Assembly (NCBI GenBank): GCA_947258715.1 | Contig: CAMYJH010000030.1 | Span: forward strand, 1-42,519 | DNA length: 42,519 bases | Reading direction: 5' to 3' | Source: an uncultured Gammaproteobacteria bacterium | GTDB taxonomy: Bacteria; Pseudomonadota; Gammaproteobacteria; HK1 | Part shown: positions 1 through 6,708 of the stretch, piece after piece | Numbering within the stretch: position 1 is the stretch's first letter | Layout of the letters: the number at the start of each line of letters is the position of its first letter | The notes under the pieces: generated by a model | Database searches by the model: none | What the model was told of the DNA's origin: nothing | The model's input: the letters and a program-made list of their open reading frames with translations, nothing else | Program-made: the position numbers and the translations under genes

Positions 1-10
1 TCCCCTTTGC
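1..10. repeat. Possible right end of a truncated palindromic repeat copy
   Basis: The window opens with TCCCCTTTGC. The same string follows the ...GAATG terminus of the repeat copy at 451-542, and a one-base variant (TCTCCTTTGC) follows the copy at 3221-3312. This is therefore probably the last few bases of another copy, cut by the window edge. Only ten bases are visible, so this is an inference from similarity. Confidence 0.4.
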
Positions 11-13
11 TCT

Positions 14-376
14 TTAGGTTCCAGCTTTCCATTTCGGCAAGACTTCCAAAAGTTCCTGTGCATACTGATCGCTGTATTTCCGATGTCCTGAAAAATGGTG
101 CTTGACGAGAGAGATCACTTTTGGGCTGTACGCTCTATCGAGGCGGAAATTCTCCAAGTGCTTCACGTTCATATCAAGCTTGGCGTATCGGCCACTCGCC
201 CGATGATGGCCAATGACTGTAACTGCATCGCACATGCCCCAGTGTGCATCTATCACATAGACTTTGGCGCCTGGGCGAAAGTGCTTCGTTCCCTTCCGAA
301 TCTCGAGCCCGCCTTCGCCGTATGAACGTGCTTGTGCGACACTGGCACGAACGACAAGAATTGATTCTCTCTCCAT
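14..376 (-). CDS. Small conserved-looking protein of unknown function, 120 aa
   Basis: I do not recognise the family. The predicted protein is basic and soluble. It has no signal peptide or transmembrane segment and is rich in His, Tyr and Lys; a central His-Trp pair lies near residues 44-46 and a His-His pair near 57-58. It begins with ATG at 374-376, and no strong Shine-Dalgarno sequence is visible upstream. It lies between a likely truncated repeat on its 3' side and the complete repeat at 451, so it may be an isolated gene framed by repeats. It is called mainly because it is uninterrupted and has a protein-like composition; nothing about its function can be claimed. Confidence 0.5.
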   Translation of the reverse strand: MERESILVVRASVAQARSYGEGGLEIRKGTKHFRPGAKVYVIDAHWGMCDAVTVIGHHRASGRYAKLDMNVKHLENFRLDRAYSPKVISLVKHHFSGHRKYSDQYAQELLEVLPKWKAGT

Positions 377-450
377 GAGAGCGAATTAGTTGAGCAAGAG
401 GGGTCTCAATATAAACTGACGATTTAAAGTCTAGACCACCCCTCCGCCTT

Positions 451-542
451 GGGGACATTCAGAGTTCGTAAGTTGCTGATTTTTAGATTTCTCGCGATGA
501 TGCAAGGGAAGTTTCAATCACTTACGAACTCTGAATGTCCCC
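451..542 (+). repeat. Palindromic repeat, short form (92 bp), copy 1
   Basis: The left end GGGGACATTCAGAGTTCG is matched by the reverse complement CGAACTCTGAATGTCCCC at the right end. The middle holds GTTGCTGATTTTT and a GATGCAAG...TTTCAATCACTT block. The unit has the same length and layout as the copy at 3221-3312. It fills the gap between a small unknown gene and the region downstream of the response-regulator gene. Confidence 0.93.
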
Positions 543-590
543 TTTGCCGCTTTGCCGTGGCTCGGGAGGCGGGATTCAGGCCGACAGAGC

Positions 591-667
591 GTCGAAGGGT
601 AGGTTGAAGGCTGCGTGATGGGCTGGGGTACTCGCGGGACTTGGGAAAGGGCGTTTATCCTGCTTAT
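591..667. repeat. About 77-bp direct repeat, copy A (partner at 3329-3406)
   Basis: The segment runs from GTCGAAGGGTAGGTTGAAGG to GGGCGTTTATCCTGCTTAT. It is closely matched, with scattered substitutions and a one-base indel, at 3329-3406. Each copy follows a short-form palindromic repeat (48 bp downstream here, 16 bp at the partner). The pair therefore looks like part of a larger duplicated or mobilised unit. No convincing reading frame is shared, so it could also be a structured RNA or a remnant. Confidence 0.8.
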
Positions 668-745
668 ACTCCGCCCCAGTTGAGTGAGCCGGGATTTTAG
701 GACCTCGAGCGACTTCGAGAATTTCGGCTTTTTTCAATCAGGGGT

Positions 746-2497
746 TCAGGCATCGATTTGTACCGACTCCACACCAACCACGGCCTCGATCTCTTCTTGC
801 TCCGGTGCGATGAAGTTTCCCTGAACGAAATCAACCCCTGCAGAGATAGCCAAGGTAAGCGCGTCTGCGTCTTCGATTCCGGAAACGACGGTCAACGCCG
901 CGCGATTATTGGCTGATTCCAGCATTTTCTCCCATGCTCCGGCGCCAGGCTTGTTCTCTTTCAGGCGCTTGAGCACCGCATAGTCGACAATGAGTAAGCT
1001 GAAAGGAAACTGGCTGAAACAGACGTTGCAGAGATCCACCTCCTCAACGCTGTTCAACGCGAAAAGAAACCCATGCTGCTTTTTCAGGTAGTCCAGAAGC
1101 GCAAGCAGGGGTTTCAAGTGACGCATGAATACGTTGCCATTCAGGCCGAGGTAAACCTCGCCGAAGCGACGATTTTTTCCGTGACGTTTGATGAGTTCGC
1201 TGAGCCAACCAGCCAGTTTGGCGTCAGTGCAGGACGCCTCGCTCAATTGGATATAAAAACCTGGGGTCTGCTCTTCTGGAAAATTTCCGCTCAATAGACG
1301 ACTGACGGATTCCCGGATTTTCCAACGATCGATGAGACGCGCCAGACTGTCGTCCTGTTTCCCTGTAATCACGGAGTCAGCTGTTATTGTCTTACCGTTG
1401 TGAGCGATAAAACGTGAGCTGATTTGAAATAACTCCGTGAAGGAAAGCTTCGAACTCCTTTCGGATACCTTCATCAGGGCCTGAAAAATGGCCTGGAGGC
1501 GATTCTCCCGGATCGCTTGTTTGGCATCGAAAGCTTGTGCGCGCGCAGCCGTATCCGGTTCCTTCCCTTCCGGTGCCTTGGCTAACTTCACCACGATTCG
1601 ATCGCCTTCGGTAGCGGATGATTCCGCAGTCGCGGCTTCGGCCTGCTGAAGCAAGCCCGCCACGCCCGGCGCGCGGGAATTGATGATGACGGCGCCGATG
1701 CTCAAGGTGATGCGGACGGGTGTGCCATCCACATCTGGCGGAGCATTCCTGAGACGGGCGCAGAGGCCTTTGAGGAGGCGTTCGAGATCATCTTTGGACT
1801 TGTACTGCCCCGCGAGAATGGCAATGGACGAGTCGGTGAAGCGCGTTGCCCTCGGCCGGTAACCTCCTATGTTGAAGATCTCGGTGCTGACTTTTCCGAG
1901 ATAACGGGCAATGGCGTCAGTCCCGAGAAAGCCAAGCGAATCTCTCAGTGCCTCGAATCCGTCAATCGTGATCAGAATGACGGCCCGATTTTCACCCTTT
2001 TCCGCCTCTTCGAAGGCGAGGCTGAACTGGCCATAGAAGAAGGACTTGCTGAACCGCGACGCGTTGAGGGTCAGTGATTGGGTCGCGCTGGACTGCCTGG
2101 CGCGAAGATTGAAAGCGTCGGCGATGCTCTCGGCGAGTCTCTCGGCGCTCAGGTTCTGTTTGCGCAGATAGTCGTGCGCACCGTAACGAAGTGCCCGAAC
2201 GGCGATGTCCTCGTTTCCGGAGGCCGTGAGCAGAATGGTCGCCGGGAAGCGAGTGTGGTCACGCTTGAATTTTCGAAGCCAGTCCAGCCCATTCTCTTCC
2301 GGACCAAGACGATACTCCATAATCAGCACATCGAACTTGGACCAGTCGAAATCGGGGCCCGGTACTCCCTTTTCCACGGGGTTGTAGGAGGTGACTTTGG
2401 CATCCGGAAACGCTTTGTTCATGAAACGAGCCAGGAGATTGCGATAGTCGTCGCTGTCGTCGATGAGGAGCACCTGTTTCGGAGCATGCTGGGTCAC
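746..2497 (-). CDS. FimX-like response regulator with degenerate GGDEF and EAL domains, 583 aa
   Basis: Order of domains: receiver (about 8-120), GGDEF fold (about 165-305), EAL fold (about 335-575). The receiver keeps the acidic pair D13-D14, T91 and K113, but the phosphoacceptor position in the segment LIMEYRL is Glu (E61), not Asp. The GGDEF signature is replaced by RFTDSSIAIL, and the EAL motif by FTELF, so diguanylate cyclase and phosphodiesterase activity are both unlikely. Proteins of this layout, such as Pseudomonas and Xanthomonas FimX, act as c-di-GMP-binding effectors in type IV pilus control; the assignment here is by analogy. The start is GTG with a weak Shine-Dalgarno sequence. 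No partner gene is adjacent. Confidence 0.85.
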   Translation of the reverse strand: MTQHAPKQVLLIDDSDDYRNLLARFMNKAFPDAKVTSYNPVEKGVPGPDFDWSKFDVLIMEYRLGPEENGLDWLRKFKRDHTRFPATILLTASGNEDIAVRALRYGAHDYLRKQNLSAERLAESIADAFNLRARQSSATQSLTLNASRFSKSFFYGQFSLAFEEAEKGENRAVILITIDGFEALRDSLGFLGTDAIARYLGKVSTEIFNIGGYRPRATRFTDSSIAILAGQYKSKDDLERLLKGLCARLRNAPPDVDGTPVRITLSIGAVIINSRAPGVAGLLQQAEAATAESSATEGDRIVVKLAKAPEGKEPDTAARAQAFDAKQAIRENRLQAIFQALMKVSERSSKLSFTELFQISSRFIAHNGKTITADSVITGKQDDSLARLIDRWKIRESVSRLLSGNFPEEQTPGFYIQLSEASCTDAKLAGWLSELIKRHGKNRRFGEVYLGLNGNVFMRHLKPLLALLDYLKKQHGFLFALNSVEEVDLCNVCFSQFPFSLLIVDYAVLKRLKENKPGAGAWEKMLESANNRAALTVVSGIEDADALTLAISAGVDFVQGNFIAPEQEEIEAVVGVESVQIDA

Positions 2498-2879
2498 TTC
2501 AAATTACCGTTTCGAAACCAAAATCTACCGATGAGGCGTTTCTTTCAGCCGCAGTCTCCGCTTCCGAGCCAGCGGCTGGCCGGGAATGTCGCTATCGAGC
2601 ACCTACGCGGGAGCCACTCGGCCAATACGAAAATAATAGCATCCGAGCGCGGCGGTGAACTGGTACAGCCTCGCAGTGGCGTCACCCACCCTCGAGAATC
2701 CGGCACAAACTCTGTTCCTTCATTCAGTCAAGCACCCATCTGAAACGGGATTCGATCTCGAGGGCAAACCCGATCAGACTTAAAAGCCCGTGCAGGCGCT
2801 GAACCTCAATGGCAGAGACATTCGTCGCCATAGGGTCCCCACTGCGGCAGCAGTTTTGCACCGCGTCTGACATCAGTGT
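2498..2879. other. Intergenic stretch upstream of the response regulator
   Basis: About 380 bp without a convincing gene. It must contain the minus-strand promoter of the response regulator, but I see no clear hexamer pair. Toward its right end it runs into the decayed dnaE2 remnant, and part of it may be further eroded dnaE2 sequence that can no longer be recognised. Confidence 0.5.
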
Positions 2880-3157
2880 CACGGCTCACGCCACTTTTGC
2901 CCGGGCTGCGGGGTTGGTGATCAACCGCCAGTGGGGTGATCTTCATTACCCTCGAAGACGAGACCGGTCAGATCAACCTCGTGGTCTGGCCTCGGGTGGC
3001 GGAGCGTCAGCACCGGGCGGTGGTGCACGCGCGTCCGCTCATAGCCAGCGGCACCGTCGAGTGCGACGGTGAGGTAGTGCACCTGATTGCCGGGCGTCTG
3101 GAACATCACAGCCGGCTGCTGGGAAAGCTAGAAACACGGTCGAGGGAGTTCCAGTGA
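2880..3157 (+). pseudogene. dnaE2: C-terminal remnant of error-prone DNA polymerase DnaE2 (ImuC)
   Basis: Translation from about 2936 gives a typical DnaE2 C-terminal OB-fold segment: FITLEDETGQINLVVWPRV, then a region ending in LLGKL and SREFQ before a natural stop at 3155-3157. The preceding motif FARAAGLVINRQ lies in a different frame. The junction near 2929 lacks the short linker normally found between this motif and SGVIFITLEDE, which indicates a frameshifting deletion. The rest of the roughly 1,000-residue polymerase is absent. DnaE2 works with ImuA and ImuB in SOS mutagenesis; neither partner is nearby. The fragment is almost certainly non-functional. Confidence 0.88.
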
Positions 3158-3220
3158 AGGCGCAGATCAATACCCGCGACTGAAATGTGGGCTGCCAGGC
3201 CGCATGCCTCTAGGGGTAAA

Positions 3221-3312
3221 GGAGACATTCAGAGTTCGCAACTTACTGATTGTCGGATTTCCCGCACTGATGCAAGCGAAGCTTCAATCACTTGCGAACT
3301 CTGAATGTCTCC
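3221..3312 (+). repeat. Palindromic repeat, short form (92 bp), copy 2
   Basis: The ends are GGAGACATTCAGAGTTCG and CGAACTCTGAATGTCTCC. The change from GGGG to GGAG on the left is mirrored by CTCC on the right, so the terminal stem is kept by compensatory change. It has the same length and interior as copy 1, including the GATGCAAG and CTTCAATCACTT blocks. It lies just after the dnaE2 remnant. Confidence 0.93.
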
Positions 3313-3328
3313 TTTGCTGCGGGAGGGT

Positions 3329-3406
3329 GTCGAAGGGCAGGTTGAAGGCTGGCTGATGGGTTGGGGATACTCGATGGACTTGGGAAAGGGCGTTTATCCT
3401 GCTTAT
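3329..3406. repeat. About 78-bp direct repeat, copy B (partner at 591-667)
   Basis: The segment begins GTCGAAGGGCAGGTTGAAGG and ends GGGCGTTTATCCTGCTTAT. It follows the short-form palindromic repeat by 16 bp, in the same order and orientation as the partner copy. It ends about 70 bp from the 3' end of the HEAT-repeat gene. Confidence 0.8.
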
Positions 3407-3475
3407 TTTCCCAGCACGTTTTTTCGCCGGCGCGGAATAGTCAAATAGTCAACTCCGGCTTCATTGTGGGCTCCA

Positions 3476-4420
3476 TTATCCGGAGGATTTGAGCCGTTTC
3501 GAACGTTCGACAGCCTCTTCGGCCACGTGCCGGACCTCGGCGTCCTTGTCCAGCGTGGCCGCTTTGAGAAAGCGCTCGGACGTCTCCGTCGCGATCCCTG
3601 CAAGTTCCCTGGCAGCCGCGAGGCGCATTTGCGCGTCCCGGTGCTGAAGCAGGACTTGCCCGAGAACTTTCGTCGCGTATTCATCCCTCACCGCACCAAG
3701 GGCCTTGACGGCGTGCATGCGAACCGACGGCACATCGTCGGCCAGGGCGGCCTCCAGCACCCGGGAGGCCCCGTTCCCAGCGAGCTTCCCTAGCGTCGCC
3801 GCGGCTTGGCCCCTGACAATCGGGTCGTCGTCGTATTCGAGGACCTGAGCCGCAATCCCAACGGCAACTTCCGACTCCAGTTGCGTGAGCCGTCGGACGG
3901 CGACGATTCGCGTGCCGCGGTCTGTTGACTCGAGTCGGGTCCGGATCCACCCCTCCATGTCCGCTTGCAAGGATTCCTCCACCGTCGTCACTTGAGGCCG
4001 CACAGCCTTGACGCCAGCGGTGCCCGCGCCTGCATAAACATGCAGCAGCGTAAGGCGTTTTGCATCACCCGATCCGCTATACACCATGACGAAAGAAGCC
4101 CCGTCGAGCAAGCGTCGAAGGCTCTGATCAACAGGCAAACCCGAGAACGATCGGTTCACCGATGAATCCAGGTCTGCGTCGATTACGACGTCGAACGTCG
4201 CTTCCTTGCCGATGGCATTCAGGACCGTTTCCAGTGGTGCCCCGTGGGCGTCCAACGTCAACAGGCCGTTTCGGATGTCGACCTGAACATTTCCAGGCCC
4301 AGTCGTCGATGGCTCGGCAGCGACCGCCGTGCCCGAGCCGCAGGCGAACAACAAAGCGATCAGAAGGAAAATTGCCGCCCGGGTCCGTTGAGGCATGGTT
4401 CGCCGCTGAGGTCCTGTCAT
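3476..4420 (-). CDS. Exported HEAT-repeat protein with secretin-type N-terminal domain
   Basis: From the ATG at 4418-4420 the product is 314 aa, preceded by the Shine-Dalgarno-like CAGGGGCAAAAC. A hydrophobic signal segment (AIFLLIALLFACGSG) follows. Next comes a region resembling the short N-terminal domain of secretins and TonB receptors (VQVDIRNGLLTLDAHGAPL onward, about 45-115). The C-terminal half is alpha-helical, with repeated HEAT/PBS-lyase-like units marked by VRGQAAATLGKLA, VRMHAVKALG and MRLAAARELA. Such proteins usually act as periplasmic scaffolds. A longer in-frame start 23 codons upstream exists but has poorer spacing. A lipobox reading (LFAC) is possible but weak. Partner unknown. 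Confidence 0.8.
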   Translation of the reverse strand: MTGPQRRTMPQRTRAAIFLLIALLFACGSGTAVAAEPSTTGPGNVQVDIRNGLLTLDAHGAPLETVLNAIGKEATFDVVIDADLDSSVNRSFSGLPVDQSLRRLLDGASFVMVYSGSGDAKRLTLLHVYAGAGTAGVKAVRPQVTTVEESLQADMEGWIRTRLESTDRGTRIVAVRRLTQLESEVAVGIAAQVLEYDDDPIVRGQAAATLGKLAGNGASRVLEAALADDVPSVRMHAVKALGAVRDEYATKVLGQVLLQHRDAQMRLAAARELAGIATETSERFLKAATLDKDAEVRHVAEEAVERSKRLKSSG

Positions 4421-4601
4421 GTTTTGCCCCTGCGTTGTGCAGCCCGTGACGGGTCCGGTCGGGGCGCCCGGTTTTTGCGCCGTTGCCACCGCTCGGCCGA
4501 AGGATATGCAGCCGCGTTCCTTCTAGTAAGACACTGTGGCGCCTTCGAATTTACGGACACCGACGACGCAATAGACTGGTTCTTGGCCAGCACTAAAAGG
4601 C

Positions 4602-4637
4602 GGCAGGCAGGGTGGCGCATAGGCCACCCTGCCTGCC
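4602..4637 (-). terminator. Intrinsic terminator of the M28 peptidase gene
   Basis: A perfect 15-bp inverted repeat, GGCAGGCAGGGTGGC and its complement, is separated by a 6-base loop. On the minus strand it is followed by CGCCTTTTAG, a short U-tract. It starts about 45 bp beyond the peptidase stop codon and separates this gene from the HEAT-repeat gene. Confidence 0.85.
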
Positions 4638-4681
4638 TCGTTGTCACCGGGCCGCCATCGGCCCGGCACCCGCAGCTGCCT

Positions 4682-6220
4682 CTACTTCTGCAGCTTGTCG
4701 GCGATGTACTCCATACCGTCTTTCCACTTGCCCAGGCCCTCACCCTTGTCGGTGCCATTGACCGACGAGGTGGTCATAGCGAAGGTGAGCACGGAGTGCG
4801 CGACAGCGTCGGAGTTTTGGTCGAGCGCCGTCAGGCTGATGTTGTCGAAGGTGTCGCAGGCCAGGTGGTAGCAGGGGTCGTACTGGTCCCCGGCCGTGCC
4901 GCCGTAAATCGCGACCTGCTCATCGGTCTTGATGCCTTCCGCGCCGGTGAACAATCCGCCGGCGGGAATTCCCACCGCAATGAACGGCCCGTAGTCCGAA
5001 CGCCCGTCAAACGCCGTCGGCTCGACCGGCAGACCCTGCTTGGCGAAGTAGTTGAGGTACACCGACTCGATGTTCTTCGATCCGTTCGGACCGGCAAGCG
5101 GTGTTGCCGAGCCGTCACCATCGTAGACGAAGCGAACGAAATTCGGCGAGCCAATCATGTCGAAGTTCAGATTGAGCGCGATGTCCTTGATTTCGCGTTT
5201 AGTCAGGTTGTCGACATAGTGTTGCGAGCCCAGCAGGCCGGACTCTTCGGCTCCCCACCATGCGAAGCGCACCTTGTTCCTTGGCTCGATGCCAAGATCC
5301 GCCATCTGCAAGGCGATCTCCAGGATCGCTGCAGAGCCGCTACCGTTGTCCTGGACTCCTGGGCCAGCCGGCACCGAATCCAGGTGCGCGCCCACGACCA
5401 CGACCCGGTCGTCACGGCCTCCGGGAGTGTCAGCAATGACGTTCTTGGACGTTCGGATCTCCGATGTCGCGTTAACGAACATGCGCACCGTGACCCCGCC
5501 TGCGGCCAGCTCGACGCCGACGTCGAAGGCGGCACCTACCACCGGAATGGTGCTGCCCGGCCCCCCGAGTGTGCCGACGAAAGCGGCGGTTCGGCCCGGC
5601 TGGCCCTCGTTGAAGATTACGACCCCGACGGCGCCCGCGGCCTCGGCGTTCTGCGCCTTGAGGGCGAAGGTGCAGGTTCCCCGCTGGATGATCGCAATGT
5701 TACCCGGCGTAAAACCCGCAAAGTCCGACGCCTCGCAACCGCTGGTGGAAGTGTTGGCGGCGGCGCCTGGCGGAAGAACGAGATCCACCCCCTCAGCAGT
5801 GGCCATCACGTCACCGCTGCCTGAGTACTCCATGGTGGCGAAGCCCGCCGCGTCGAAGTACGGATAAACCGTGGGGACGGGCGCCACCTGCTCCAGCTCG
5901 GCGTCCTCGAGCTCCTGAAAGAACGGGAAGTCGAACTCTTGCACGGTCACATCGTAGCCCGCCGTTTGCATGGCATTGGCCACGTAGTCGACAGATGCGA
6001 AGTAGCCTGGTGACGAGGCTTCTCGAGTACCCCCGTTCGCATCGGCATGCATTTGAAAAGCCGCCTGATGCGCCCTGACGCCGTCCACCGTCACGGCATC
6101 GCGAAGCGCCGAGGTGTCCACCTTCACGGCCCCGATCACGGGCCCCAGCGTAACGGCTGTCAACGCGACCGTCGCTGCAAAAGCAAGCGAAATCGGTATC
6201 GCTCTTCGTTTTGTATTCAT
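4682..6220 (-). CDS. Secreted M28 family zinc aminopeptidase with PA domain, 512 aa
   Basis: An N-terminal signal sequence (positive MNTKRR, then a hydrophobic stretch to about residue 31) directs export. A protease-associated (PA) domain occupies about 120-250, with the CEASDFAG and IAIIQRGTCTF elements. The M28 catalytic domain follows. The two-zinc site is complete: H279 and D281 in GAHLDSV, D291 in QDNGSG, E325-E326 in WGAEESG, D354 in NFDMIGS, and H452 in YHLACD. Related enzymes remove N-terminal residues from extracellular peptides and resemble the aminopeptidase S and Y groups. The gene stands alone with its own terminator. It fits the protein-degrading, surface-active character of this region. 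Confidence 0.93.
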   Translation of the reverse strand: MNTKRRAIPISLAFAATVALTAVTLGPVIGAVKVDTSALRDAVTVDGVRAHQAAFQMHADANGGTREASSPGYFASVDYVANAMQTAGYDVTVQEFDFPFFQELEDAELEQVAPVPTVYPYFDAAGFATMEYSGSGDVMATAEGVDLVLPPGAAANTSTSGCEASDFAGFTPGNIAIIQRGTCTFALKAQNAEAAGAVGVVIFNEGQPGRTAAFVGTLGGPGSTIPVVGAAFDVGVELAAGGVTVRMFVNATSEIRTSKNVIADTPGGRDDRVVVVGAHLDSVPAGPGVQDNGSGSAAILEIALQMADLGIEPRNKVRFAWWGAEESGLLGSQHYVDNLTKREIKDIALNLNFDMIGSPNFVRFVYDGDGSATPLAGPNGSKNIESVYLNYFAKQGLPVEPTAFDGRSDYGPFIAVGIPAGGLFTGAEGIKTDEQVAIYGGTAGDQYDPCYHLACDTFDNISLTALDQNSDAVAHSVLTFAMTTSSVNGTDKGEGLGKWKDGMEYIADKLQK

Positions 6221-6426
6221 GCACTTCTCTCTTTAATCCGATAATAGTTGTACTCATGAGCAGCTCATGGCGTTTCGAACCAGCTTCAATCCATACGCTC
6301 ACCGAAACGCCGCGTGCCCGCCTAACCGGGATGGCAAACCGTACGTGCTAGCCCCCCCGCGAATGGGACTGTACCAGACCGGCCTGGTTGTGGCTCCCCC
6401 GGTGCAGTTATCCGAAGTAATTCAAC

Positions 6427-6450
6427 TAATCCGGGTTAGAGATCCGTTTT
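6427..6450 (+). repeat. RAYT/REP-like direct repeat, unit 1
   Basis: TAATCCGGGTTAGAGATCC-GTTTT is 24 bp long and differs at only two positions from the unit at 6587-6610. The core TAATCAGGGTCAGA resembles dispersed REP-type sequences near IS200-like REP-associated transposases in proteobacteria. No such transposase is present here. Confidence 0.7.
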
Positions 6451-6506
6451 GTCCCAATGAGATAAAAACCAGATCTGATCCGATTTCACCGGTTTCTTCT
6501 TTTTTC

Positions 6507-6548
6507 TTCAGGCCGTTTCTCGTAATCCGACGAGTGAGAAGGCCTGAA
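6507..6548. other. 42-bp nested inverted repeat (cruciform or hairpin)
   Basis: The outer arms TTCAGGCC and GGCCTGAA pair perfectly. Inside them, CTCGT and ACGAG flank a six-base loop AATCCG, with a small internal mismatch between stems. It lies between the two RAYT/REP-like units in the 488-bp gap upstream of the M28 gene. It could be a REP stem, an RNA hairpin or a protein site. It is not followed by a T-tract on either strand, so a terminator role is not favoured. Confidence 0.65.
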
Positions 6549-6586
6549 TGGGCCTGCTCACACCCTTCAACTGAAGCCCGCCCAAT

Positions 6587-6610
6587 TAATCAGGGTCAGA
6601 GATCCGTTTT
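6587..6610 (+). repeat. RAYT/REP-like direct repeat, unit 2
   Basis: TAATCAGGGTCAGAGATCC-GTTTT is the second unit of the pair described at 6427. The two units and the cruciform between them make up most of the 6221-6708 intergenic gap. The remainder should hold the minus-strand promoter of the M28 gene, for which I see no clear hexamers. Confidence 0.7.
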
Positions 6611-6611
6611 C

Positions 6612-6665
6612 AAAAAAAAACCGGGGCCGTTATGTCAGGTTTTTTCCTAAACATCGCAGCCCCGG
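6612..6665 (-). terminator. Intrinsic terminator of the alpha/beta hydrolase gene
   Basis: On the minus strand, CCGGGGC pairs with GCCCCGG. The interior pairs further (ATGT..AGG with CCT..ACAT around an AAAAAA loop), and nine T residues follow directly. It lies about 45 bp after the hydrolase stop codon. This is the strongest intrinsic terminator in the window. Confidence 0.88.
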
Positions 6666-6708
6666 CCGTTTTATGCACGTCTTTACGGGTCACGCTCCGC
6701 AATAAGCG

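Noticed and set aside
2809..2935. Separate small gene starting at 2809
   Set aside because: Its only recognisable part is the AAGLVINRQ motif of the decayed dnaE2; the rest lacks coding character.
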